DNA of 64,000 bases from Pseudomonas wayambapalatensis (GTDB lineage: Bacteria; Pseudomonadota; Gammaproteobacteria; Pseudomonadales; Pseudomonadaceae). The DNA is taken from the NCBI GenBank assembly GCA_014268975.2, contig CP077096.1:2765501-2829500 (forward strand), written 5' to 3'. The notes below the pieces were generated by a model, which worked only from the letters and a program-made list of their open reading frames with translations, made no database searches and was not told where the DNA came from. The position numbers and the translations under genes are program-made. Shown in pieces: positions 7,792 to 16,677 of this stretch (positions within the stretch are counted from its first letter, which is position 1; each line of letters opens with the position of its first letter).

Positions 7792-8229
7792 TCAAGCCGG
7801 CACCATGGCAAAGCCGACACCAAAGCGGTTCCAGGCATTGATGGTAGCGATCGCCAGGGTCAGGTTGGCGACCTCGCTCGGTTCGAAATGCTCCAGCAGC
7901 GCTTCGTATTCGGCCTGCGGCGCACCGCGTTCAGGCAAACGGGTGAGGCTTTCCAGCCAGGCCAGCGCGGCGCGCTCACGGGGCGTGAAGAAACGGGTTT
8001 CCTGCCAGACGCTCAAGGTCTGCAAGCGTGCCTCGGTTTCGCCCGCCTTGCGCGCATCGTTGGCGTGCAGGTTCACGCAATAGGCGCAGCCGTTGATCTG
8101 CGAGGCGCGCAGGCGCACAAGTTCGAGCAGTGAATGCTCCAGGCCGCACTTGGCCAGGACCTGCTCCAGGCCGACCATGGCCTTGTAGGCTTCAGGGGCG
8201 TGCCTGGCCCATTCGATTCGATCGTGCAT
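7792..8229 (-). CDS. Carboxymuconolactone decarboxylase (AhpD-like) family protein
   Basis: A 145-residue protein of the AhpD-like CMD family. The redox CxxC motif and its following His appear in 'NGCAYCVNLHANDARKAGE', and the C-terminus 'NLTLAIATINAWNRFGVGF' is typical. Such proteins usually act as small alkylhydroperoxidase-type reductants. The precise partner is unknown. It is divergent from the deaminase gene, with about 200 bp between the starts. Confidence 0.88.
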   Translation of the reverse strand: MHDRIEWARHAPEAYKAMVGLEQVLAKCGLEHSLLELVRLRASQINGCAYCVNLHANDARKAGETEARLQTLSVWQETRFFTPRERAALAWLESLTRLPERGAPQAEYEALLEHFEPSEVANLTLAIATINAWNRFGVGFAMVPA

Positions 8230-8436
8230 GGTGATTCTCCAGTCAGTTCAAGTCAGGGGTGATTCGTGGTGCCAGCGTAGCGCCGTTGCCTGCAGGGCCC
8301 GATAGCCAATCCCGCTATTTGCCGGGAGACCAATGCCGGCATTCGTGCGGCCACTGACCTGCATCCAATCTCTTCATTTCTGCCGCGCGCCAGCAGCCGG
8401 GATAATGGCTGCCTGTTGTTCGAGGAGTATCGATTC

Positions 8437-8895
8437 ATGTCCAACGAAACCTTCATGCGTGAAGCATTGGCGCTGGCCCGCGCCAATATCGAGGCGGGTG
8501 GCCGCCCGTTCGGTGCAGTACTGGTGTATCAGGGCCAGGTCGTGGCCCGTGCGGTCAACGAGATTCACAGCACCCAGGACCCGACCGCCCATGCCGAATT
8601 GCAGGCGATCCGCAAAGCCGCCCAGGCCTTGGGCCGGTCGCGTCTGGACGGCGCTGAAGTCTATGCCAGCGGCCACCCGTGCCCGATGTGCCTGGCTGCC
8701 ATGCACCTGTGCGGCATCGAGCGGGCATGGTTTGCCTATGACAACGACGAGGGCGAGCCTTACGGGCTGTCCACGGCGGCGGTCTACGCGCAGATGGCAC
8801 GTGCGCCGCAGCAGCAGAGCCTGCCACTGCGGGCGCTCAAGCCCGAGGGCGAGGGCGGCCTGTACCAGCAGTGGCGGCAGGCGAACCCGGCATGA
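8437..8895 (+). CDS. CDA-type nucleoside/guanine deaminase
   Basis: A zinc-dependent deaminase of 152 residues. The zinc and proton-shuttle motif H52-A-E54 lies in 'DPTAHAELQAIRKA', and the PCPMC motif carries Cys82 and Cys85. The overall pattern, including 'GGRPFGAVLV' and the late Phe/Tyr-rich segment, is closer to GuaD-like guanine deaminases than to tRNA-editing TadA; the substrate is inferred only. The ATG at 8437 follows CGAGGAG. Its stop overlaps the start of the MFS gene (ATGA), so the two are translationally coupled. Confidence 0.85.
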   Translation: MSNETFMREALALARANIEAGGRPFGAVLVYQGQVVARAVNEIHSTQDPTAHAELQAIRKAAQALGRSRLDGAEVYASGHPCPMCLAAMHLCGIERAWFAYDNDEGEPYGLSTAAVYAQMARAPQQQSLPLRALKPEGEGGLYQQWRQANPA

Positions 8896-10088
8896 GAGGC
8901 GCGTTGAACCTGCTGCTGGTGATCCTGCTGGCCCTTAACCTGCGGCCGATCCTGACCAGCATTGGTCCCTTGCTCGAACCCATGCGCAACAGCACCGGGC
9001 TTGGCTACCAGCAAGCGGCGTTGCTCACGGCGCTACCGGTGCTGTGCATGGGGCTGGTGCCTTTGCTGCAGCCTTGGCTGCGGCGTTGGATCAGCGAGCA
9101 CGGCGGGATGCTGGGAGGGCTTTTGGCGATTGCCGTGGCCTGCCTGTGGCGCCTGCAGTTGGACAGCGCTTGGGCTTTGATCGCCAGTGCGGCAGTTGCC
9201 GGGGTTGGAGTGGCGGTGGTACAGGGCATGATGCCCGGGCTGGTCAATCGCTGGTTTCCGACCCGTCTGGCGGCGTCGATGGGGTTGTATTCGGCGGCCT
9301 TGATGAGCGGCGGCGGCCTGGCTGCGGTGCTCGGCCCGGCCGTCAGCGAGGCAGCGGGGCGCTGGCAGGCGGGGCTGGGTATCTGGGCAGTACCAGCGCT
9401 GCTTGCGCTGTGCGGCTGGGCCTGGCTACGCCCGCGCCACGACACGCCTCACCTGGCCGGTGCCAGCGGCGGTCACTGGTTCGGTAATCGCCGTGCCTGG
9501 TTGCTGGCGCTGTATTTCGGCCTGATCAACGGTGGCTACACCAGCATGGTCGCCTGGTTGCCGGCCTATCACCTGGAGCACGGCGGTACAGCTCAGGGGG
9601 GGGGTGAGTTGGTGGGGTTGATGACCATCTTCCAGGTCAGTGGCGCGCTGGGGCTGCCCTTGCTGCTTAGGCGCCTGCATGATCGGCGGCCTGGCCTGTG
9701 GCTGGCGCTGGCGATCCAGTTGGGCGGGTTTCTCGGCTTGCTGTGGGCGCCTACCCAGGCCATGGGGCTTTGGGTGGCGATGATCGGCCTGGGGCTGGGT
9801 GCGTGCTTCAGCCTGAGCCTTACTCTGACCCTCGAGCATCTGAAAACACCGGGCGAGGCGGGGAGCCTGGCTGCTTTCGTGCAGGGTGTCGGCTTCATCG
9901 TCACCGGCACCGTGCCTTATGTGACGGGCTGGCTGCGTGCGTTCACCGGCGATTTCCAGGCTGCCTGGACGCTGCTGACGCTGACCGTGGTGGCGATGCT
10001 GCTGGTGACCGTACGCTTTGCCCCCCAAGGCTACGCCGCTGCCATGGCCCGGCGGGGGCGCTCGCTGCAGGCGACGACGCTCAACTGA
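8892..10088 (+). CDS. CynX/NimT family MFS transporter
   Basis: A 398-residue inner-membrane transporter with 12 hydrophobic segments. It begins 'MRGALNLLLVILLALNLRPILTSIGPLL', the signature of the CynX/NimT (cyanate/2-nitroimidazole transporter) branch of the major facilitator superfamily. It overlaps the deaminase gene by 4 bp (ATGA), which suggests that the exporter or importer handles a substrate or product of the deaminase, such as a nucleobase analogue. Its 3' end overlaps the convergent MocR gene by 8 bp. Confidence 0.88.
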   Translation: MRGALNLLLVILLALNLRPILTSIGPLLEPMRNSTGLGYQQAALLTALPVLCMGLVPLLQPWLRRWISEHGGMLGGLLAIAVACLWRLQLDSAWALIASAAVAGVGVAVVQGMMPGLVNRWFPTRLAASMGLYSAALMSGGGLAAVLGPAVSEAAGRWQAGLGIWAVPALLALCGWAWLRPRHDTPHLAGASGGHWFGNRRAWLLALYFGLINGGYTSMVAWLPAYHLEHGGTAQGGGELVGLMTIFQVSGALGLPLLLRRLHDRRPGLWLALAIQLGGFLGLLWAPTQAMGLWVAMIGLGLGACFSLSLTLTLEHLKTPGEAGSLAAFVQGVGFIVTGTVPYVTGWLRAFTGDFQAAWTLLTLTVVAMLLVTVRFAPQGYAAAMARRGRSLQATTLN

Positions 10089-11514
10089 GCTGCTGCAGGG
10101 CGTCGCGCACGCGGTCCAGCGCCGGGTCGATGTCCAGCCGCTCGATGGCGCCGAAGCCCATCAGCAGCCCCGGACGCACCGGCACGTCGTTGAAGAACGG
10201 CGCCAGTGAATAGACGCCGACTTCGACCCGGCGTGTCAGCCGGACCAGCAACTCCACATCGACTCCAGGTGCGGCCAGGGCGCTGAGGTGAAAGCCGGCG
10301 CTGGCCGGTACGGCGCTCAGCCAGGGCGCCAGGTCGCTGTCCAGGCGTGCGAGGATTCGTTCGCGCCGCGCGGCATAGATGTCGTGGCAGCGGCGAATAT
10401 GGCGGTTCAGGTGCCCTTCGCCGATGAAGCGCGCCAGCGCCCACTGCTGCAGGCTCGGGCTGTGCCAGTCGCTGAGGTGCTTGGCCACGCAGGCGGCGCG
10501 CAGGACGTTGGGTGGCAGTACGGCATAGCCCAGGCGCAGCTCCGGCAGCAAGGTCTTGGAAAAGGTGCCGACATAGGCCACCAGCCCATGTCGATCCAGG
10601 CGTTGCAACGCATCGCTGGCCGGGCCCTGATAGCGAAACTCGCAGTCGTAGTCGTCCTCGATGATCAGTGCTCCCAACTCGGCTGCGCGGGCGAGCAGGG
10701 CGTGTCGGCGCCGCTCGCTCATCGGCATGCCCAGCGGGAACTGGTGTGACGGCGTCACGTAGATCAGCCGGGTGCCGTCAGCGATCTGCTCGACGCACAG
10801 CCCTTCATCGTCCACCGGCACCGACTGCAAATCGGCGCCCATCGCCAGAAACAGCTGGCGTGCCGGCGGGTAGCCGGGATCCTCCATGGCCACGCGTGTA
10901 CCGGGTTCGATCAATACCCGGGCGATCAGGTCCAGCGCCTGCTGGGCGCCGTTGCACACCAACACATCGGCGGCGCTGCAATGTACGCCGCGGGCGAAGG
11001 CAATGTGATGGGCGATGGCTTCGCGCAGCTCGGGCAGGCCCTGGGCCGGGAACTGGCGCTCGCTGTGGCGCTGGCTGCAGCGCAGGGCGTACTGCAGGCA
11101 GGCGCGCCATTGATCGAAGGGAAACTGGCTCTTGGCTGATACGCCGCCGACGAAGTCGTAACGCGAGGGCGCCTCGAGCGCGGAGCGGCCGAGCACGGTG
11201 GCGCGTTGCTGCCAGCGTTCCAGGCTGCTGGCGGCGGCCAGGGCAATCGGCTCGACGTCGCTGGCTTGCAGGGCCCGGCGTGGGCTGACGAAGGTGCCAC
11301 GTCCGACCACGCCGCTGAGCAGGTTGTCGTAGGTCAGCCGCGAGTAGGCTTCGGCCACGGTCTTGCGCGATATCCGCAACTGCTCGGCCAGCAGGCGCGT
11401 GGGAGGCAGCTGGGTGCCGGCTGCCAGGTGGCCGCTGTCAATGGCGCTGCGCAGCTGCTGGTAGAGCTGCTCGGCCAGGCCCTTGCGGCCCTCCAGGCGA
11501 ATGTGCAGTTCCAT
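10081..11514 (-). CDS. MocR/PdxR-type GntR regulator with aminotransferase domain
   Basis: A 477-residue fusion of an N-terminal GntR winged helix (about residues 1-75, 'LAEQLYQQLRSAIDSGHLAAGTQLPPTRLLAEQLRISRKTVAEAYSRL') to a class I aminotransferase-like domain. The PLP-lysine region is visible as 'YVGTFSKTLLPELRLGY'. MocR proteins sense PLP or amino acids and commonly regulate pyridoxal or amino-acid genes. No obvious target is adjacent: the neighbours are an MFS gene (convergent, 8-bp overlap) and an SDR gene on the same strand, separated by a palindromic repeat. Confidence 0.92.
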   Translation of the reverse strand: MELHIRLEGRKGLAEQLYQQLRSAIDSGHLAAGTQLPPTRLLAEQLRISRKTVAEAYSRLTYDNLLSGVVGRGTFVSPRRALQASDVEPIALAAASSLERWQQRATVLGRSALEAPSRYDFVGGVSAKSQFPFDQWRACLQYALRCSQRHSERQFPAQGLPELREAIAHHIAFARGVHCSAADVLVCNGAQQALDLIARVLIEPGTRVAMEDPGYPPARQLFLAMGADLQSVPVDDEGLCVEQIADGTRLIYVTPSHQFPLGMPMSERRRHALLARAAELGALIIEDDYDCEFRYQGPASDALQRLDRHGLVAYVGTFSKTLLPELRLGYAVLPPNVLRAACVAKHLSDWHSPSLQQWALARFIGEGHLNRHIRRCHDIYAARRERILARLDSDLAPWLSAVPASAGFHLSALAAPGVDVELLVRLTRRVEVGVYSLAPFFNDVPVRPGLLMGFGAIERLDIDPALDRVRDALQQLS

Positions 11515-11578
11515 GGGGCTATCCGGATGGGGGACGGCCTAGCTTCCGATTTCGGGTGGCGGCTCGCAAGTTTTGTTG

Positions 11579-11693
11579 CTCGGCGAAGGCTCTTTAGCGC
11601 GTGTAAGATCGAGCGCCTCGCGGGCGGCGCTCGATCTTACAGGCCCTAAAAAGCTTTCGGCGAACACCTGTCAGCCCTCACGCAATCGCACAG
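11579..11693. repeat. Long imperfect palindrome (copy 2)
   Basis: A second member of the repeat family at 1452-1623. The core GTAAGATCGAGCGCC (11612-11626) faces GGCGCTCGATCTTAC (11626-11640 region) around a GC-rich loop, and TCGGCGAAGGCTCTTTAG faces CTAAAAAGCTTTCGGCGAA. The right arm continues with 'CAGCCCTCACGCAATCGCAC', which is nearly the same as the inverted left arm of copy 1. The left arm is degenerate beyond 11579 and no direct repeats are obvious. It lies 5 bp after the stop of the SDR gene, again at the 3' end of a gene. Confidence 0.7.
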
Positions 11694-11698
11694 CCCGA

Positions 11699-12484
11699 TC
11701 AACCCTGACGATAACGCGGCGCCAGTTGTTGATTCGACAGGTGCCCGTTCAACGCCTGACGGCTGGCCTCGAACGCCTCAAAGCGTTCGAACTCGTGCAG
11801 CGACGGAATCGAGATCAGGCGCTTGGCGTCGAAGTCGGCCAGTGCCGCTTCCACTAGGTCCTGCGCAGTCATGACGATCGCCGGATCCAGGTGCTCCACC
11901 GGCAGGCCGCCGATGCTCCAGAAATCGGTGGCGGTGGCGCCGGGCAGCACGGCCTGGACCTGCACGCCTTTGTCGGCCAGCTCCTTGTGCAGGCTCTGGG
12001 TGAAGGCGGTGACGTAGGCCTTGCTGCCGCCATACACGCCATTGAGCAGTTCCGGCAGCAGGCTGACCACTGAGGAGATGTTGATCAGCGCACCCTCGCC
12101 GCGCTCGACGAAGCCAGGCACCGCAGCATACGTCAGGCGGGTGAGGGCGGTGATGTTCAGGGTGATCATGCGGGTCATCTGCTCGACGTCGCTTTCCAGC
12201 AGCGCGGTGTGGGTGCCGATACCCGCGTTGTTGACCAGCAGGCCGATGCTGGCATCTTCGCGCAGGCGGGTTTCGATGCGCGCCAGATCCTGGCTGTCGG
12301 CCAGGTCTGCCGGCAGCACTTCGACGCTGCGTCCGGTCTGGCTGCTCAGGCGCGAGGCCAGTTGATTGAGGCGTTCGCGGTTGCGGGCGACCAGGATCAG
12401 GTCGTGGCCACGGCGGGCCAGGTGTTCGGCGTAGAGTGCGCCAATGCCGGTAGAGGCGCCAGTGATGAGGGCTGTACGAGTCAT
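11699..12484 (-). CDS. SDR family NAD(P)-dependent oxidoreductase
   Basis: A classical short-chain dehydrogenase of 261 residues. The cofactor motif TGASTGIG lies at residues 8-15, the NNAG motif follows in 'GLLVNNAGIGTHT', and the catalytic Ser and YGGSK (Tyr-xxx-Lys) are intact. The substrate is unknown. It is divergent from the GlxA-type regulator, which probably controls it: a TGACGCA/TGCGTCA dyad lies between the two genes. A palindromic repeat follows its stop codon. Confidence 0.9.
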   Translation of the reverse strand: MTRTALITGASTGIGALYAEHLARRGHDLILVARNRERLNQLASRLSSQTGRSVEVLPADLADSQDLARIETRLREDASIGLLVNNAGIGTHTALLESDVEQMTRMITLNITALTRLTYAAVPGFVERGEGALINISSVVSLLPELLNGVYGGSKAYVTAFTQSLHKELADKGVQVQAVLPGATATDFWSIGGLPVEHLDPAIVMTAQDLVEAALADFDAKRLISIPSLHEFERFEAFEASRQALNGHLSNQQLAPRYRQG

Positions 12485-12542
12485 GGTTGCTGCTCCGTGG
12501 GTGGGGTTGCAGCGATGATGCGCGGTTTTGCTGTTGGCGCAA

Positions 12543-12588
12543 ATGACGCATATAGTACGGTTTCAGGACATCAAGCGAGGTGCGTCAT
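12543..12588. promoter_or_regulatory. ATGACGCA...TGCGTCAT dyad in divergent promoter
   Basis: ATGACGCA (12543-12550) and its exact inverse TGCGTCAT (12581-12588) are separated by 30 bp, and the second half overlaps the start codon of the GlxA-type regulator. The arrangement suits an autoregulatory operator for the regulator and the divergent SDR gene. This is inferred from position only. Confidence 0.4.
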
Positions 12589-13552
12589 GCATCGGGTCGG
12601 CTATCTGTTGTGTGAAAGGTTCCAAGTCATGGCGCTGGCGTCGCAGTCGGTGTTCGAGTTCGCCAATGTGCTGACGGGCAAGCGCCTCTACGCCTTGGGC
12701 AACTACAGCGTGGCCGGCGGTGTGCTGGTGTCGTCGCTGGGTATGCAGTTGCAGACCCAGGCGGTCGATACCCCGGGGCATGCCGACACCTGGCTGGTGG
12801 CGGGCACATTGTCGCCGATCGCCGCACCTGCCGATGCGGCCAGCGTGGACCTGGTGCGTCGGCTGGGCGAGCAGGCGCGGCGTACCGCCGGGATCTGTAC
12901 GGGGGCCTTCACCTTGGCGGCAGCCGGCCTGCTCGACGGGCGTCGGGCGACCACGCATTGGGTCTACGCCAGGGAGCTGCGGCAGATGCACCCGGCGATC
13001 CAGGTAGAGGACGACCGCATCTTCATTGCCGATGGCAACATCTGGACGTCCGCCGGCATGACCGCCTGTATCGACATGGCCCTGGGCATGCTCGAGCAGG
13101 ATCACGGCCATGAGCTCGCACGAGCCGTTGCGCATCGGCTGGTGATGCACCAGCGTCGCTCGGGAGGCCAGTCGCAACATTCGCAGCTGCTCGACCTGGC
13201 ACCGCGCACCGACCGCATGCAGAGCGTGCTCGAGTACGCTCGCCAGCACCTGCGGCGGCCGCTGAGCGTCGAGGAACTGGCCGAGGTTGCGCACCTGAGC
13301 CCGCGCCAGTTCAGCCGGGTGTTCACTGCCGAAACCGGGCAATCGCCGGCGCGAGCCATCGAGGGCCTGCGCCTGGAGGCGGCGCGACTGATGATCGAGC
13401 AGAGTCGCCACAGCCTGGATGTGGTGGCGCGCGAGACAGGATTTCGCGACCGTCGGCATTTGCGCGAGGCTTTTGTACGCGGGTTCGGTATTCCGCCCCA
13501 GGCGATACGTCGTGATGCGCGGCGCGTGGAACGTGAAGGAGTCGTCGCATGA
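12587..13552 (+). CDS. GlxA-type regulator (DJ-1/PfpI domain plus AraC HTH)
   Basis: A 321-residue regulator. Residues 1-180 form a DJ-1/PfpI-like domain with the nucleophile-elbow Cys104 in 'TAGICTGAFTLAAAGLL' and 'RATTHW'. The C-terminal 100 residues are an AraC DNA-binding domain ('SVEELAEVAHLSPRQFSRVFTAETGQSPARAIE'). The longer open frame from 12209 runs antisense to the SDR and is not used. It overlaps the LysR gene by 4 bp (ATGA) and faces the SDR gene. Effector unknown. Confidence 0.9.
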   Translation: MHRVGYLLCERFQVMALASQSVFEFANVLTGKRLYALGNYSVAGGVLVSSLGMQLQTQAVDTPGHADTWLVAGTLSPIAAPADAASVDLVRRLGEQARRTAGICTGAFTLAAAGLLDGRRATTHWVYARELRQMHPAIQVEDDRIFIADGNIWTSAGMTACIDMALGMLEQDHGHELARAVAHRLVMHQRRSGGQSQHSQLLDLAPRTDRMQSVLEYARQHLRRPLSVEELAEVAHLSPRQFSRVFTAETGQSPARAIEGLRLEAARLMIEQSRHSLDVVARETGFRDRRHLREAFVRGFGIPPQAIRRDARRVEREGVVA

Positions 13553-14457
13553 AGAAGCGGGTGCGCATGGACGACCTTCAGGTGTTCGTCACCACTGTCG
13601 AGGCCGGTGGGCTTTCGGCGGCAGCGCGGCAGTTGGACATCTCGCCGGCTCTGGCCAGCGCCGCGCTGCAGCGTCTGGAGCACAGCCTGGGGATTCGCCT
13701 GTTGGTGCGCTCGACACGCCGTCTGCGCCTGTCGGACGATGGCGAGCGTTATCTGCCTCACGCGCGTCAGGCCCTGGACGCGCTGGTCGACGGCGAGATG
13801 GCGCTGGAGCAAGCACGCGCCGAACTGGCGGGGCCACTGCGGTTGTCGATGCCGTCGGACCTGGGGCGCAACCTGCTGTTGCCCTGGCTGACGGAGTTTC
13901 AGGCCGAATATCCACGACTCGACATGCGCCTGCGGGTCAGCGACCAGGTGGCCGATCTATTTGGCGAGCAACTGGATGCCAGCATCCGCTACGGGCTGCT
14001 GGGGGACTCCAGCCTGGTGGCCTTGCCGCTGGCCGCCGCTAACCGGCGTACGCTCTGTGCAGCACCGTCCTATATCGCCCGCCATGGCGCGCCGCAGACT
14101 CCGCAGGCGCTGGCCGGGCACAACTGCCTGCGTTATGTAATGGGTGAGCAGATCCACGAACGCTGGAGTTTCGAGAATGCAGGCGCAATGACCACGGTAC
14201 TGGTCAGTGGCGACCGCTGCAGCGACGATGCCGATATCGTGCGACGCTGGGCGGTGGCAGGGCTCGGTGTGGTTTACAAGTCGCGCCTGGATGTGCTCGA
14301 GGACATTCGCGCCGGAAGGCTGGTGGAGTTGCTGTCGGACCATGCAGGGCAGGCGGCGCCGCTGCAACTGGTGTGCGCGCACCGGCAGTCGCTGAGCCCG
14401 GCGGTGCGGCGCTTGCATGGGTTTCTGGCGCTGAAGCTGCAGGCGTACCTCGCATGA
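13549..14457 (+). CDS. LysR family transcriptional regulator
   Basis: A 302-residue LysR regulator of the CrgA/DmlR-like group. The winged HTH occupies residues 7-65 ('MDDLQVFVTTVEAGGLSAAARQLDISPALASAALQRLEHSLGIRLLVRSTR'). The remainder is the two-lobed effector domain. It is translationally coupled to the GlxA-type gene upstream through an ATGA overlap, giving an unusual pair of regulators in one transcript. The effector and targets are not predictable. Confidence 0.9.
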   Translation: MKKRVRMDDLQVFVTTVEAGGLSAAARQLDISPALASAALQRLEHSLGIRLLVRSTRRLRLSDDGERYLPHARQALDALVDGEMALEQARAELAGPLRLSMPSDLGRNLLLPWLTEFQAEYPRLDMRLRVSDQVADLFGEQLDASIRYGLLGDSSLVALPLAAANRRTLCAAPSYIARHGAPQTPQALAGHNCLRYVMGEQIHERWSFENAGAMTTVLVSGDRCSDDADIVRRWAVAGLGVVYKSRLDVLEDIRAGRLVELLSDHAGQAAPLQLVCAHRQSLSPAVRRLHGFLALKLQAYLA

Positions 14458-14488
14458 GCGGATAGGCCTGCAGCCACAGCGCTTCGGG

Positions 14489-16072
14489 TCACAGCACCTT
14501 GAAGCCGTGGGTGCCATCACGCTCCAGTTGCGCGATCAGGCCGAACTCCCAGTCGAGGTAGCCTTGCATGGCTTCACGCGGGTTGTCGGTCCCTTCGTAT
14601 GGCCGGCGGTAGCGGTCGGTACGCTCCACCGCCAGGCGCGTCTCACCTGTTTCCAGTGGCTTGCCGGCGGCGATCCAGCTCGCCGTGCCGCCTGTCAGCA
14701 GGTAGACAGGTGTGCGCGTCAGGGCTTGCAGGTCAGTGGCGGCAAAGCTTGCCAACAGGCTGCTGCCGCAGGTCAGCACGTAGCGCTCGGCCTTGGGCAG
14801 GCGCTCCAGGGCCTCGGGCAACTGCGCGCGGATCGCCCAATAAGCACCTGGGATGTGGCGCTTGACGTAATTGGCGCTGGCGGTGAAGTCCAGCAAGACG
14901 GTGCCTTCCTCGGCCAGCCAGGCCTGCAATTGCTCGACGTCGATCTCGGTATTGCGCGCAAGTGCCGGGCGGGGTGCCTGCCATTCGCCGGTTTCGCTGA
15001 AGTCGGCCTTGCTCAGGCCGTCGAGCACCGCCACTTCCCAGCCCATCTGCGCGAGCCACGAAGCGCTCATGTTGGCACGCACGCCGTCGTCATCGACCAG
15101 CACGATGCGGGCGCCGCGTACGCTGGCGTTGTGATCGGTTTCCTGCACCAACTGGCCACCGGGCGTGGAGCGGCTGTCGGGCAGGTGACCGGCAGCGTAT
15201 TCCTCGGGTGTGCGCACGTCGAACAGATAGGTGGTGCGCGCAGTCTCTGCCTGCCAGGTGGCCAGGCCCTGGCGGTCCAGGCGTCGCACTCCGGCCCGGT
15301 CGGCGACGGCGCGGGCGCGCTCGGCAGCGCTGCTGCGGGTGCTGTCGCCGACCTCGGCGAAGCGCTGCGCCTGGCCGTGGGCCAGTTGTTGACCGGCCAG
15401 TGTCCAGCCGATAGTGCCGTTGCGCAGCGCCGCCACCGGGTTGAGGATGCCGGCGTTGACCAGCGACTGTGTGCCGATGATGCTGCGGGTGCGCCCTGCG
15501 CAGTTGACGATCACCCGCGTCGCTGGATCGGGTGCCAGTTCGGCGACGCGCAGCACCAGTTCGGCGCCAGGCACGCTGATGCCTCCGGGAATGCTCATGG
15601 TCTGGTATTCATCGAAGCGCCGGGCGTCGAGCACCACCACGTCGGCCTGGCTGTCGAGCAGGGCCTGGACCTCTTCGGCGGCCAGCGAGGGCGTGTGGCG
15701 CACACTCTCCACCAGCTCGCCGAACGCTTTGCTGGGTACGTTGACGTCGCGAAACAGCTCGCCGCCGACATCGCGCCAACCGCCAAGCCCACCCTCGAGC
15801 ACTGCCACATCGCTATAGCCCAGTGCCTGCAGACGCTCGACAGCGATGGCCGACAGTCCCTCGCCATCGTCATAGACGGTGATGGCGGTATCTCGGCGTG
15901 GCACGCGGGCGAAAATTTCCAGTTCCAGCTTCGAAAGCGGGATGTTGGCCGCGAACAGCGGATGCGCCTGGGCGAAGGGGTCTTCCTCGCGCAGGTCGAT
16001 CAGGGCGACTTCTTCCTGGGCCAGCAGGGCGGTGCGAAGGTCATGAAAACTGCGGGTGCTGAGGCGGGTCAT
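14489..16072 (-). CDS. Four-domain rhodanese (thiosulfate sulfurtransferase-like)
   Basis: A soluble 527-residue protein made of four rhodanese domains. Domains 2 and 4 have a catalytic-loop cysteine (C191 in 'VIVNCAGRTRS', C435 in 'YVLTCGSSLLAS'). Domains 1 and 3 have Asp at that place ('TVYDDGEG', 'VLVDDDGVRAN') and are expected to be inactive. Its start overlaps the stop of the thiol dioxygenase by 4 bp, so they are made together. A role in handling the sulfite/sulfinate or persulfide products of thiol oxidation fits, but is inferred. P. aeruginosa has the same gene pair. Confidence 0.9.
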   Translation of the reverse strand: MTRLSTRSFHDLRTALLAQEEVALIDLREEDPFAQAHPLFAANIPLSKLELEIFARVPRRDTAITVYDDGEGLSAIAVERLQALGYSDVAVLEGGLGGWRDVGGELFRDVNVPSKAFGELVESVRHTPSLAAEEVQALLDSQADVVVLDARRFDEYQTMSIPGGISVPGAELVLRVAELAPDPATRVIVNCAGRTRSIIGTQSLVNAGILNPVAALRNGTIGWTLAGQQLAHGQAQRFAEVGDSTRSSAAERARAVADRAGVRRLDRQGLATWQAETARTTYLFDVRTPEEYAAGHLPDSRSTPGGQLVQETDHNASVRGARIVLVDDDGVRANMSASWLAQMGWEVAVLDGLSKADFSETGEWQAPRPALARNTEIDVEQLQAWLAEEGTVLLDFTASANYVKRHIPGAYWAIRAQLPEALERLPKAERYVLTCGSSLLASFAATDLQALTRTPVYLLTGGTASWIAAGKPLETGETRLAVERTDRYRRPYEGTDNPREAMQGYLDWEFGLIAQLERDGTHGFKVL

Positions 16073-16677
16073 GGGGCAGGGTTCTCTTTGGACAGGTCCC
16101 AGATGTTGGGCAGGCTGGTGTTGGAATAACCGGAGATGAACGGCTTCTGGCTACCGTCGGGCAGGTATACGGCGCGGCTGACCGCACCGATGTTGGCGCC
16201 GTAGACATGGATGCTGATCGAGACCCGGTCGTCGAAGGCGTTGCTGACCTGATGGATATCGCCGATGCGCGGTGACACCGCTTCCACGTGGCCAGGGTCG
16301 ATCCGCAGCCGCTCGCCCTGCGCCACCAGGGCGCCATGGGCGTCGCGGGTGAAGCCTTGGGCGTATTCGGCACCGCGCAACATACCGATCAAACCCCAGA
16401 CACGGTGGTCATGGATCGGCGTGCTCTGGCCTGGGCCCCAGACGAAGCTGACCACCGAGAAGCGCTGGCGCGAATCGCAATGCAGCAGGTATTGCTGGTA
16501 GCGGGTCGGGTCCGGCTGGGCAAGGGCTTCGGGCAACCAGTCGTCATGGGCGACCAGGCTGTGCAGCAGGTTTTGGCCCTGGTCGAGCAGGGTGGCTTCG
16601 TCGGGGTGGCTGTCCAACAGGTCGGAGAGTTCGCCAATGAAGTGGCGTAGGCGCTCCAGGCGCGGTGTCTGGCTCAT
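16069..16677 (-). CDS. 3-mercaptopropionate dioxygenase (cysteine dioxygenase homologue)
   Basis: A cupin thiol dioxygenase of 202 residues, very similar in what I can recall to PA2602, which was shown to be a 3-mercaptopropionate dioxygenase. The iron ligands His89, His91 and His142 and the S155-H157-Y159 triad are present at the PA2602 numbers. Position 62 is Gln, as in the 3-mercaptopropionate enzymes, not the Arg of true cysteine dioxygenases. It adds O2 to the thiol to give a sulfinate. It is the first gene of a two-gene operon with the rhodanese (ATGA overlap) and faces the sulfonate-type genes across an AT-rich 258-bp promoter region. Confidence 0.88.
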   Translation of the reverse strand: MSQTPRLERLRHFIGELSDLLDSHPDEATLLDQGQNLLHSLVAHDDWLPEALAQPDPTRYQQYLLHCDSRQRFSVVSFVWGPGQSTPIHDHRVWGLIGMLRGAEYAQGFTRDAHGALVAQGERLRIDPGHVEAVSPRIGDIHQVSNAFDDRVSISIHVYGANIGAVSRAVYLPDGSQKPFISGYSNTSLPNIWDLSKENPAP

